Below are positions 1 to 6,848 of a DNA stretch of 11,355 nt, one piece after another (position 1 is the first letter of the stretch; each line of letters opens with the position of its first letter). The notes below the pieces were generated by a model. It worked only from the letters and a program-made list of their open reading frames with translations, was not told the origin of the DNA and made no database searches. The DNA is from Bacillota bacterium (GTDB taxonomy: Bacteria; Bacillota_A; Clostridia; Acetivibrionales; DUMB01). The stretch lies in the NCBI GenBank assembly GCA_023621975.1, contig JAMOAC010000065.1, positions 1 through 11,355 of the forward strand. Direction: 5' to 3'. A program made the position numbers and the translations under genes.

Positions 1-513
1 CTCCAATTGCGAGGGCAGCGTCCTGTATCCGTCATCAAGCACGATGCCCTCCCTGAATTTTTCCACATCGTCCTCGGTTACCGTTCCTTCTACAAGGGCA
101 TAATATTTTTTAGGTACGTGCTTTTTAGGTGATAACAATTCATGTGCCAGCAGGCCGTCATTAGTCATCAGCAAAAAGCCTTCCGTGTCAATATCAAGCC
201 TTCCTGCCGGAAACGGCTTGAAAGCCTTGAATTTTTCCGGCAGCAGGTCTACAACCGTCCTGTATTTGTTGTCGTATGTGGCGGACACAACTCCCCTGGG
301 TTTGTTCAGCATTATATAGATGTATTTTTTATAGTTGACTTTTTCCCCGCCCACCTCCACCGTGCTTACAAGGGGATCAACATGCATGCCGCCGTCCGTG
401 ACAGTCTTTCCGTCCAACTTGATAAACCCTTTTTTAATCAGCTGCTTGATTTCCTTTCTCGTGCCATATCCAAGATTGGACAAAATCTTGTCAAGTCTTT
501 GGGTATTTCTCAT
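1..513 (-). CDS. rsuA: 16S rRNA pseudouridine synthase, RsuA family (3' end outside window)
   Basis: Probably converts a uridine of 16S rRNA (U516 in E. coli numbering) to pseudouridine during small-subunit maturation in the cytoplasm. The 171 codons visible read without interruption from ATG at 513 to the window edge. Residues 5-50 form an S4-type RNA-binding domain (RLDKILSNLGYGTRKEI). The catalytic domain begins around residue 63 with the MLNKPRGVVSA segment, and the family signature GRLDIDTEG lies at 104-112, with D107 as the predicted catalytic aspartate. The segment GIVLDDGYRTLPSQLE at the visible end is typical of RsuA. GGAGG lies 8 nt before the ATG. The family is usually about 230-245 residues, so roughly 65-75 residues are missing off the left edge. 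RluB/RluE-type specificity cannot be fully excluded from sequence alone. It is divergent from the tRNA-Glu gene. Confidence 0.93.
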   Translation of the reverse strand, partial: MRNTQRLDKILSNLGYGTRKEIKQLIKKGFIKLDGKTVTDGGMHVDPLVSTVEVGGEKVNYKKYIYIMLNKPRGVVSATYDNKYRTVVDLLPEKFKAFKPFPAGRLDIDTEGFLLMTNDGLLAHELLSPKKHVPKKYYALVEGTVTEDDVEKFREGIVLDDGYRTLPSQLE

Positions 514-542
514 ATTCGAAACCTCCGAAAAAAAATTTCTTC

Positions 543-571
543 TTGCTAATTATTCCTCATAGTGCTATAAT
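543..571 (+). promoter_or_regulatory. Promoter of the tRNA-Glu gene
   Basis: TTGCTA (543-548) and a perfect TATAAT (566-571) are separated by 17 bp, which fits a vegetative sigma-A promoter. The predicted start near 578 would give a 5' leader of about 38 nt before the mature tRNA. The match in the -35 box is 4 of 6. The site lies in the short divergent gap with the pseudouridine synthase gene. Confidence 0.6.
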
Positions 572-615
572 AATTCCTGCAGTTAAAAAACGCGATATTA
601 TATTGGAAAACATAT

Positions 616-690
616 GGCCCATTGGTCAAGCGGTTAAGACTCCGCCCTCTCACGGCGGCAACAGGGGTTCAAATCCCCTATGGGTCACCA
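616..690 (+). tRNA. trnE: tRNA-Glu, anticodon CTC, CCA encoded
   Basis: A full cloverleaf can be drawn. The acceptor stem pairs GGCCCAT (616-622) with ATGGGTC (680-686), with one G-T pair. The anticodon stem CCGCC/GGCGG (642-646 and 654-658) encloses the loop CTCTCAC, so the anticodon is CTC at 649-651, reading GAG. The T arm contains GGTTCAAAT, and the 3' CCA is encoded (688-690). A promoter lies upstream and a hairpin terminator starts within a few bases downstream, so this is a single-gene transcription unit. Confidence 0.96.
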
Positions 691-691
691 A

Positions 692-727
692 AAAAACCAC
701 CTCAAGTTTGAGGTGGTTTTTCTTTTT
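692..727 (+). terminator. Bidirectional terminator shared by tRNA-Glu and icd
   Basis: The stem CCACCTCAA / TTGAGGTGG (697-705 and 708-716) is extended by A-T pairs on both sides, with an A run before it and a T run after it. On the plus strand it starts directly behind the tRNA CCA end. On the minus strand it lies just past the icd stop codon (728-726) and is followed by seven T residues. It can therefore stop both converging transcripts. Confidence 0.88.
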
Positions 728-1937
728 ATAAGCTTCCTTCAAGCCGTTCTTTTATTGCCAGCAGGAACTCTTCAGTGTTAACCACATTTTTATCGGCAAT
801 ATCGGAAAGCAGCGCCAGGTCCTTGGTCATGACTCCCTCATCTATTGTCCTCAGGGAAGCGTCCTCCAGCTTTTTAGCAAATTCCACAAGGTCATTCAAA
901 CCGTCAAGTTCTCCACGCTTTTTCAAGGCACCGGTCCATGCAAACAGTGTTGCTATGGAATTTGTAGAGGTCTCTTCACCTTTCAGGTACTTGTAATAAT
1001 GCCTTTGAACGGTTCCGTGAGCGGCTTCGTATTCATAATAGCCTTCAGGAGATACAAGCACGGAAGTCATCATTGCAAGGCTTCCGAATGCTGTTGCAAC
1101 CATGTCGGACATGACATCCCCGTCATAATTCTTGCAAGCCCACAGCATACCACCTTTTGACCTGATAATTCTTGCAACTGCATCATCTATGAGAGTGTAG
1201 AAGTATTCAATTCCGGCTTGTTCAAATTTATCCTTATACTCAGCTTCGTATATTTCCTGGAAAATATCCTTGAACGTGTGATCATATACCTTTGAAATAG
1301 TATCTTTAGTAGCAAACCACACATCTACCTTCTGGTCAAGTGCATAAGTAAAGCATGCCCGTGCAAAACTTCTGATTGATTTATCCAGATTGTGTACACC
1401 CTGTACTATCCCTTCACCTTCAAATTCGTGGACGGTCTGCCTTACCTCTTCACCGTCAACAGAAGTATACACCAGTTCTACCTTTCCGGGCTTTGTTACT
1501 TTGTATTCAACATTTTTATAGACATCTCCGTATGCATGCCTGGCTATTATTATGGGCTTTTCCCATGTTCTTACAAACGGTTTTATGCTCTTTACTATAA
1601 TCGGTGCACGGAACACTGTGCCGTCCAGTATTGCCCTTATTGTAGCATTGGGGCTTTTCCACATCTTCTTGAGATTATATTCCTTTACTCTCTCGGCATT
1701 TGGGGTAATGGTGGCACATTTAACCCCTACGCCATATTTCTTGATCGCTTCCGCAGCTTCAACGGTTACCCTGTCTTCCGTTTTATCCCTGTTTTCCAAC
1801 CCCAAGTCATAATACTCGGTCTTTAGATCTATATAAGGCAAAAGAAGCAAGTCCTTTATCATTTTCCAGATTACTCTGGTCATTTCATCTCCATCCATCT
1901 CAACAAGCGGAACTCTCATTTCTATCTTTTTGGTCAT
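726..1937 (-). CDS. icd: NADP-dependent isocitrate dehydrogenase (homodimeric, eukaryote-like type)
   Basis: Oxidatively decarboxylates isocitrate to 2-oxoglutarate in the cytoplasm, the last step of the pathway encoded by this cluster. The 403 residues match the usual length of the subfamily that includes mitochondrial and cytosolic eukaryotic IDH. The substrate motif [17 protein letters not shown] (94-110) carries S95, N97, R101 and R110. R133 lies in the [10 protein letters not shown] segment and K211 is the equivalent of the catalytic lysine. The metal-binding aspartates lie around 251 and in YDGDVMSD (D274, D278). AAHGTVQRH (305-313) contains R312-H313, the pair that contacts the 2'-phosphate in NADP-specific relatives, so NADP use is favoured. 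A GGAGGAG site precedes the ATG. It starts 32 bp after the regulator gene and is probably its co-transcribed neighbour. Confidence 0.96.
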   Translation of the reverse strand: MTKKIEMRVPLVEMDGDEMTRVIWKMIKDLLLLPYIDLKTEYYDLGLENRDKTEDRVTVEAAEAIKKYGVGVKCATITPNAERVKEYNLKKMWKSPNATIRAILDGTVFRAPIIVKSIKPFVRTWEKPIIIARHAYGDVYKNVEYKVTKPGKVELVYTSVDGEEVRQTVHEFEGEGIVQGVHNLDKSIRSFARACFTYALDQKVDVWFATKDTISKVYDHTFKDIFQEIYEAEYKDKFEQAGIEYFYTLIDDAVARIIRSKGGMLWACKNYDGDVMSDMVATAFGSLAMMTSVLVSPEGYYEYEAAHGTVQRHYYKYLKGEETSTNSIATLFAWTGALKKRGELDGLNDLVEFAKKLEDASLRTIDEGVMTKDLALLSDIADKNVVNTEEFLLAIKERLEGSL

Positions 1938-1969
1938 ATTGCATCTCCTCCAAACTTATCGTTGTAGTT

Positions 1970-2644
1970 TCAAGACATGCTGTTTTTCTTCAGCAGATTG
2001 TCCATTGCATTCCTTACGTGCTCTTCCGTAAGTTTCTCTGCCCTTTCCGGATCCCTGTCCATAATGGCCTGGAGTATTGCCCGATGCTCTTCCAGGGCCT
2101 TACGGGCCCTGCCGGGGGTTGATAAAGAAGTACTCCTTGCCCGCTGCAGGTAATAATGAAAGTTGCTGAGAGTATGAATAAGCGGCCTGCTCTTGCTTGC
2201 TTTGAATATTATATGATGAAAGCTGTTGTCAAACTTGCAAAGCTGGCTGATATCGTTTTTCATGGTAAAGAACTCTTCCAGCTCCACCGCTTCCTTCAAC
2301 TCAGCCAGTTCATCATCCGTAATTTTCTCCGCAGCCCACCTGGCAGCAAGGCCTTCTATTTTCATCCTGATGGTGTAAATGTCATAAATGTCCTGATTCG
2401 AAATCCCCCTCACGATAGTCCCCTTATTGGGAGTCGATTCAACCAATCCCTTAAGCTCGAGTTGTTTAAGGGCTTCACGTACAGGAGTTCTGCTGACACC
2501 AAGTTCCTTTGACAGTTTCGATTCAACCAGGCTGTCACCGGGTTTGTATTTCCCGTTTAATATATCATCTTGAATCTGTGCGAATACCCTTTCTTGCAAT
2601 GAGCCCGAATTTCCTTCATTTTCGAGCCGGTTAAAACTCGTCAT
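1970..2644 (-). CDS. GntR-family transcriptional regulator, FadR/FCD subfamily
   Basis: A 224-residue DNA-binding regulator. Residues 15-80 form a winged helix-turn-helix of the GntR type, with the motif LSKELGVSRTPVREALKQLE (44-63) and the wing ending GTIVRG. Residues 85-215 form the all-helical FCD effector domain. The usual metal-ligand set of this domain is visible: D139 and H143 in FDNSFHHIIF, H187 in EEHRAIL and H209 in EEHVRN. FCD regulators typically sense small carboxylates, and the position between aconitase and isocitrate dehydrogenase suggests citrate, isocitrate or 2-oxoglutarate as ligand (inference). GGAGG lies 9 nt before the ATG. The gene is 49 bp behind aconitase and 32 bp ahead of icd. 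A likely target is the palindrome at 6422-6433 in front of the citrate synthase gene. Confidence 0.93.
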   Translation of the reverse strand: MTSFNRLENEGNSGSLQERVFAQIQDDILNGKYKPGDSLVESKLSKELGVSRTPVREALKQLELKGLVESTPNKGTIVRGISNQDIYDIYTIRMKIEGLAARWAAEKITDDELAELKEAVELEEFFTMKNDISQLCKFDNSFHHIIFKASKSRPLIHTLSNFHYYLQRARSTSLSTPGRARKALEEHRAILQAIMDRDPERAEKLTEEHVRNAMDNLLKKNSMS

Positions 2645-2693
2645 TTACAGCATCCTCCTTAATAAGGAAAGAAAAACCCTTCCAACCGCCAAG

Positions 2694-4625
2694 CTAATTG
2701 CCTGATGAAGCCTTTGTATAATTAAGCAGTCCTCCGGCCAGAATGATGTCTGTCTGCCTTGGAGACAGGTCAATTCTTACCTTGATATCAATGTTCTTTG
2801 TTTTATTTCTCAGTATCAGTTCATTTCCGTTCTTTACCTGTTCCCTTGCATTTTCAAGCACAAGCTCATCACCTGCATCAATTCTGTCATAGTCAGATTC
2901 ATCAACAAAGGTCATGGGCAGAATACCGGAATTTATCAGGTTTGCCCTATGGATCCTTGCAAAAGATTTGGCAATTACTCCCTTAATTCCGAGATACAAC
3001 GGTACAAGCGCTGCATGTTCACGGCTTGAGCCCTGTCCGTAGTTTATTCCGCCAATAATAAAACCTCCTCCGTTCTCCTTTGCCTTTCTGGGAAATTCAG
3101 GATCACATGGTGTAAGGCAATATTCCGCAAGATACGGTATATTTGACCTGTACGGCAGCAATTTTGCATTTGACGGCATTATGTGGTCGGTAGTAATATT
3201 GTCTCCAAGCTTGATTAATGCCTTCCCTGCTACAGTATCAGGCAGATTTTTGTTTATTGGGAAAGGCTTGATATTTGGCCCTCTTACAACTTCGACATCG
3301 CTGCCCTCCGGTGCAGGCGGCACAACCATATTATCATTGATAAGAAATCTTTCAGGTATTTTTACGGAAGGTGCCTCTCCCAGCTCCCTTGGATCGGTAA
3401 GCACGCCTGTAATAGCACTTGCTGCAGCTACTTCAGGGCTTACAAGGTATACTTTTGCGGAAGCGGTTCCGCTACGCCCTTCAAAGTTCCTGTTGAATGT
3501 CCTTAAGGAAACTGCATTGGAAGCCGGTGCCTGCCCCATACCGATGCACGGGCCGCATGCAGACTCAAGTATTCTCGCCCCTGCAGCAACCATATCCGCC
3601 AATGCTCCGTTTTGTGCAAGCATTGTAAGCACCTGCTTTGAACCGGGTGCAATTACCAGGCTTACTGACGGATGTACGGTCTTGCCTTTGAGAATTGCAG
3701 CCACTTTCATCATATCCATGTAGGAAGAATTTGTACAACTTCCTATAGCAACCTGGTCAACCTTTAAACCTTTAATATCGCTGACCTTGACTACGTTGTC
3801 GGGACTGTGAGGTTGAGCTACAAGAGGCTCAAGCTTGTCAAGTTCTATCACTATCTCTTCATCATACTGGGCGTCATCGTCAGCAACCAGTTCCACCCAA
3901 TCCTTCTCTCTGTCCTGTGCCTTAAGAAATTCCCTGGTAATCTCGTCGCTTGGGAATATTGAAGTTGTGGCTCCAAGCTCTGCTCCCATGTTTGTTATTG
4001 TTGCCCTTTCAGGTACGGTAAGAGTTTTGACTCCTTCTCCTGCATACTCAATTACTTTTCCAACGCCGCCTTTTACCGTAAGAATCCTGAGGAGCTCCAG
4101 TATTATGTCTTTGGCAGAAACCCACGGCTGAAGCTTTCCTTTTAATATAACCCTGCAAACTTTCGGCATCATCAGGTAATACGGTCCTCCGCCCATCGCT
4201 ACTGCGACATCCAGTCCACCTGCGCCGATTGCAAGCATCCCCAAACCTCCTGCCGTCGGAGTGTGGCTGTCAGAACCGAGAAGGGTCATTCCGGGAACTC
4301 CGAATCTTTCAAGATGAACCTGGTGGCATATTCCGTTGCCCGGACGGGAAAAATATATTCCGTACTTTGATGCCACCGTTTGTATATATTTGTGGTCATC
4401 AGCATTTTCAAATCCTGTTTGCAATGTATTGTGGTCTATATATGCAACAGACTTCTTCGTTTTAACCCTTGGAATTCCCATAGCTTCAAACTGCAGGTAC
4501 GCCATGGTTCCCGTTGAGTCCTGCGTAAGTGTCTGGTCAATTCTTATTGCAATTTCCTTTCCAGGTACCATTTCACCGCTTACAAGGTGTTCTTTTATAA
4601 TCTTCTGCACTAGATTTAAGCCCAT
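2694..4625 (-). CDS. acnA: Aconitate hydratase (aconitase)
   Basis: Isomerises citrate to isocitrate via cis-aconitate using a [4Fe-4S] cluster. The 643 residues are shorter than the ~900-residue bacterial AcnA and resemble the compact aconitase/isopropylmalate isomerase-like branch with all domains on one chain. The cluster ligands are visible as C297 (GSCTNSSYMD) and C357/C360 (SACGPCIGMG). Early signatures are QDSTGTMAYLQF (35-46) and LLGSDSHTPTAGGLGM (115-130). The C-terminal swivel domain carries DNITTDHIMPS (475-485) and YGQGSSREHAAL (529-540), with S533/S534 and R535 corresponding to active-site residues. A GGAGGG site precedes the ATG. The neighbouring citrate synthase and isocitrate dehydrogenase favour aconitase over isopropylmalate isomerase. 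Its upstream leader has an 11-bp repeat array and a hairpin. Confidence 0.94.
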   Translation of the reverse strand: MGLNLVQKIIKEHLVSGEMVPGKEIAIRIDQTLTQDSTGTMAYLQFEAMGIPRVKTKKSVAYIDHNTLQTGFENADDHKYIQTVASKYGIYFSRPGNGICHQVHLERFGVPGMTLLGSDSHTPTAGGLGMLAIGAGGLDVAVAMGGGPYYLMMPKVCRVILKGKLQPWVSAKDIILELLRILTVKGGVGKVIEYAGEGVKTLTVPERATITNMGAELGATTSIFPSDEITREFLKAQDREKDWVELVADDDAQYDEEIVIELDKLEPLVAQPHSPDNVVKVSDIKGLKVDQVAIGSCTNSSYMDMMKVAAILKGKTVHPSVSLVIAPGSKQVLTMLAQNGALADMVAAGARILESACGPCIGMGQAPASNAVSLRTFNRNFEGRSGTASAKVYLVSPEVAAASAITGVLTDPRELGEAPSVKIPERFLINDNMVVPPAPEGSDVEVVRGPNIKPFPINKNLPDTVAGKALIKLGDNITTDHIMPSNAKLLPYRSNIPYLAEYCLTPCDPEFPRKAKENGGGFIIGGINYGQGSSREHAALVPLYLGIKGVIAKSFARIHRANLINSGILPMTFVDESDYDRIDAGDELVLENAREQVKNGNELILRNKTKNIDIKVRIDLSPRQTDIILAGGLLNYTKASSGN

Positions 4626-4678
4626 AAAAATCCCTCCTGCATTTTTATTATTTTACATCTTGTATCCTTCATAAGATG

Positions 4679-4714
4679 GCAGGGTAAGAATCGGTCAGCA
4701 GCCGTTCACCCTGC
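4679..4714 (-). promoter_or_regulatory. Hairpin in the aconitase leader
   Basis: GCAGGGT (4679-4685) and ACCCTGC (4708-4714) are perfect 7-bp inverted repeats. Inside them, CGG/CCG (4692-4694 and 4702-4704) flanked by AA/TT can extend the stem past a small internal loop. In the minus-strand transcript this hairpin lies about 55-90 nt before the aconitase start codon. It has no T tract, so it is not an ordinary terminator. It could be an mRNA processing or stabilising element, or have no function. Confidence 0.4.
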
Positions 4715-4776
4715 TTAATTGCTGCTTATTTGCTGCTTCATTACTGCTTAATTGCTGCTTTACTGATGCTTCCTAT
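4711..4776. repeat. 11-bp tandem repeat array upstream of aconitase
   Basis: Five clear units and one decayed unit follow one another without spacers, consensus CTGCTTAATTG on the plus strand: 4711-4721, 4722-4732, 4733-4743, 4744-4754, 4755-4765 and, more divergent, 4766-4776. The first and fourth units are identical. The period is close to one DNA helical turn, so any bound protein would meet each unit on the same face. The array lies 86-151 bp upstream of the aconitase start and partly overlaps the leader hairpin. No function is known to me. Confidence 0.8.
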
Positions 4777-4878
4777 GCAGTATTAACTGTGTAGTCTTAC
4801 CGGTTAGCTGCAACACAACACTTGAAGGCCCCTGTTGAAGCCTTATGGCATTTATTGCAAAAATTATGTTTATTGCTA

Positions 4879-4926
4879 GCCATATCTATTGATAATTTTG
4901 CTAATTTGCCAATATTTATTGATAAT
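4879..4926. repeat. Direct repeat pair behind the citrate synthase gene
   Basis: GCCATATCTATTGATAAT (4879-4896) recurs as GCCAATATTTATTGATAAT (4908-4926), with one indel and few changes, in AT-rich DNA. A shorter partial copy beginning GCCATATTTTTGCC starts at 4947. The whole 340-bp gap 4626-4965 contains only this pair, the 11-bp array and the hairpin; I see no convincing gene, promoter or terminator in it. Confidence 0.5.
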
Positions 4927-4965
4927 AGTAATATTTGTTTTCTATAGCCATATTTTTGCCAATAA

Positions 4966-6345
4966 CTACAACGCTCCATTCAATAAGTCAGGAGCAATTC
5001 TCCTTATGGCATCTTCAAGTTCTTTATCGCTAATACAGGTAACGCGCCCGTTTTCATATTGTTCGTCAATCCATTCCTTTACCTTTACCAGTCTTTCATC
5101 CCTTTTATCTATCCTCTTGTCACCGTTTAGCTTCAGGTAGCTGTTTACCCAGTGAGCAAGCCCTGCCAAACCGGAAGTCTGGTTTATTGCAACTCCTACC
5201 GGCCTGTTAAGCAGTTTTTCGGTATTAAAGATGTTATATATTTCTTCATCCTTTAATATGCCGTCAGCATGTATGCCTGCCTGCGTCACGTTAAAGTACT
5301 TTCCTACAAACGGTGTCCTGGGAGGTATCTCATATCCTATTTCCTTCTCATAATATTCAGCAATTTCGGTTATAACAGTGGTATCCATTCCGTCGGTAGT
5401 TCCGCGAAGCTGCGCATATTCTATTACCATGGCCTCCAGCGGGGTATTCCCTGTCCTCTCTCCAATTCCAAGAAGTGAGCAGTTAACGGCGGACGCACCG
5501 TACAGCCATGCAGTTGCGGAATTAACCACAGCTTTGTAAAAATCATTGTGTCCATGCCATTCTATCAGCTCACTTGGGAAACCCGCATAATGCCTTAATC
5601 CGTAGATAATGCCCGGCACGCTTCTGGGAAGTGCAACACCGGGATAAGGTACGCCTAAGCCCAGTGTATCGCATGCGCGAATTTTGATGGGGACACCGCT
5701 CTCTTCAGTAAGTTTCCTTAATTCAATTGCAAACGGAATAACAAAGCCATAAAAATCCGCCCTGGTAATATCTTCAAAGTGGCATCTGGGTTTAATTCCT
5801 ACCTCTATAGCACTTTTGATTATCCCCAAATAGTGGTCGAGAGCCTGCTTCCTTGTCATTTTAAGCTTTTTGAAAATATGATAATCGGAACAGCTGACCA
5901 AAATGCCGCTTTCCTTGACCCCTATGTCCTTTGCAAGCTGAAAATCTTTTCTTGTTGCCCTTATCCAGCTTGTAACTTCAGGGTACTTGTATCCTCTTTC
6001 CATACATTTGTATACGGCCTGCTTATCCCTTTCACTGTAGAGGAAAAACTCACACTGCCTTATTTTCCCTTTGGGCCCGCCCAGCTTGTGTAAAAGATCA
6101 AACAGACGCAGTATTTGTTCGACTGTGTATGGAGCCCTCGACTGCTGTCCGTCCCTGAATGTTGTATCTGTTATCCATATCTCATCAGCCGGTTGCATGG
6201 GAACCCGCCTGTGATTGAATGCAGTCTTCGGTATTTCATCGTATGTATATATTTCTCTGTAAAGATTGGGCTCGCTAACGTCCTGAAGTGTGTATCTGTA
6301 TTGGGTTTGTTCAAGAGTATTTGTTTTTTTGTTAAATTCAATCAT
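4966..6345 (-). CDS. Re-type citrate synthase (homocitrate/isopropylmalate synthase-like)
   Basis: Predicted to condense oxaloacetate with acetyl-CoA to citrate with Re-face stereospecificity, as the homologous enzyme of Clostridium kluyveri does. It belongs to the DRE-TIM metallolyase superfamily and is unrelated to the common Si-citrate synthase. The 459-residue protein has a TIM barrel with the opening motif WITDTTFRDGQQSRAPYT (57-74; R64-D65), the divalent-metal motif EWHGHNDF (262-269; H264, H266) and the glycine-rich GIGERTGNTPLEAM (293-306). A later histidine lies in GIHADG (H359). The N-terminal segment NLYREIYTYDEIPK and the SRAPYT variant after DGQQ fit Re-citrate synthase better than homocitrate or isopropylmalate synthase. 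Aconitase and isocitrate dehydrogenase downstream strongly support citrate as product. An AGGGGGG site precedes the ATG. Family members are oxygen-sensitive, which suits a strict anaerobe. Confidence 0.88.
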   Translation of the reverse strand: MIEFNKKTNTLEQTQYRYTLQDVSEPNLYREIYTYDEIPKTAFNHRRVPMQPADEIWITDTTFRDGQQSRAPYTVEQILRLFDLLHKLGGPKGKIRQCEFFLYSERDKQAVYKCMERGYKYPEVTSWIRATRKDFQLAKDIGVKESGILVSCSDYHIFKKLKMTRKQALDHYLGIIKSAIEVGIKPRCHFEDITRADFYGFVIPFAIELRKLTEESGVPIKIRACDTLGLGVPYPGVALPRSVPGIIYGLRHYAGFPSELIEWHGHNDFYKAVVNSATAWLYGASAVNCSLLGIGERTGNTPLEAMVIEYAQLRGTTDGMDTTVITEIAEYYEKEIGYEIPPRTPFVGKYFNVTQAGIHADGILKDEEIYNIFNTEKLLNRPVGVAINQTSGLAGLAHWVNSYLKLNGDKRIDKRDERLVKVKEWIDEQYENGRVTCISDKELEDAIRRIAPDLLNGAL

Positions 6346-6421
6346 GCTTTACCCCCCTAACGCCGAATTACACAAAATAATATGTACTAACAATATGCAT
6401 GTATTTATGTATATGTGTATT

Positions 6422-6433
6422 ATTGTATACAAT
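6422..6433. promoter_or_regulatory. Putative GntR/FCD operator over the -10 box
   Basis: ATTGTATACAAT is a perfect 12-bp palindrome. It contains TTGT-AT-ACAA, which fits the TNGT-N-ACNA type of site recognised by FadR/FCD-subfamily GntR proteins. It covers the -10 element of the citrate synthase promoter, so binding would block transcription. A further half-site, ATACAAT, lies next to it at 6435-6441. The regulator encoded at 1970-2644 in the same operon is the obvious candidate to bind here (inference). Confidence 0.6.
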
Positions 6434-6450
6434 TATACAATTTGTGTCAA
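6422..6450 (-). promoter_or_regulatory. Promoter of the Re-citrate synthase operon
   Basis: On the minus strand a perfect TTGACA (6450-6445) is followed after exactly 17 bp by TACAAT (6427-6422), a near-consensus sigma-A promoter. Transcription would start near 6415, giving a leader of about 70 nt before the ATG at 6345. The -10 box is also the right half of a perfect palindrome, so the promoter looks regulated. Confidence 0.75.
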
Positions 6451-6481
6451 TATCTGCTGATACAATTTCAGTATCAAATTA

Positions 6482-6665
6482 TACAATTCAATTTACTTAT
6501 ACAATGCCAGTTAACTTACATAATGCCAACTTGCTTATGCAGTGTCAGCTTACTTGTATAATGACAACTTACTCAATGTCAGCTTTTATTATAATGCCGG
6601 CTTACTTATAGAATGTCAGCATACTTATTTAACGCCAGCTTACTTATGCAATGTCAGCTTACTAA
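6482..6665. repeat. Degenerate 19-bp tandem repeat array, about ten units
   Basis: Consensus TAYAATGYCAGCTTACTTA. Units run head to tail: 6482-6499 (18 bp), 6500-6518, 6519-6537, 6538-6556, 6557-6573 (17 bp), 6574-6589 (16 bp), 6590-6608, 6609-6627, 6628-6646 and 6647-6665. The core TGYCAGCTTACTT is best kept. More decayed units can be seen on both sides (6461-6481 and 6666-6684). There are no spacers, so it is not a CRISPR array. The array fills the divergent region between the citrate synthase promoter and the chemotaxis gene and encodes no plausible protein. Confidence 0.88.
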
Positions 6666-6692
6666 TACAACCTATAAAATACGACAGACGCA

Positions 6693-6711
6693 ATGTCTCA
6701 TGATGAGGCAT
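6693..6711. promoter_or_regulatory. 19-bp near-palindrome, possible operator
   Basis: ATGTCTCAT-G-ATGAGGCAT has nine-base arms around one central base, with eight of nine positions complementary. It lies just beyond the 19-bp array and about 200 bp before the chemotaxis gene. No T run follows, so it is unlikely to be a terminator. It differs from the palindrome at 6422-6433, so a different protein would be expected to bind. The remaining stretch 6712-6848 is AT-rich and shows nothing else I can name. Confidence 0.4.
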
Positions 6712-6848
6712 GTTTCTCCAAATTAAACCAAAAAATGCTTTATAGCTTCCTTTATATATAAAAATTTTGGTAAAAAAGAAGGAATTTTCACGTTTATATA
6801 GAAAGTAATATTAACAATTATTATTTCAACAGATTGTGTTCTATAAAT

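Noticed and set aside
3181..3723. A 180-codon open frame on the plus strand inside aconitase
   Set aside because: It is antisense to a gene with clear catalytic motifs and has no recognisable protein features. The same holds for the other frames opposing icd, gntR, citrate synthase, the chemotaxis gene and the ABC ATPase.
4679..4714. T-box or other riboswitch in the aconitase leader
   Set aside because: The AGGGTGAACGG stretch only superficially resembles the T-box core AGGGTGGNACCGCG, there is no specifier stem, and no terminator/antiterminator pair with a T run.
4797..4979. A 60-codon minus-strand reading frame with several cysteines between citrate synthase and aconitase
   Set aside because: It overlaps the end of the citrate synthase gene, has no Shine-Dalgarno site before its ATG, runs through the short repeats, and its composition is low-complexity. 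Two closely spaced cysteines alone do not support a gene.
6399..6611. A 70-codon plus-strand reading frame across the 19-bp array
   Set aside because: It is a translation of the tandem repeats, has no ribosome-binding site, and the 17- and 16-bp units break its frame periodicity.
6482..6665. CRISPR array
   Set aside because: Units of 19 bp are contiguous with no unique spacers, and no cas genes are present.
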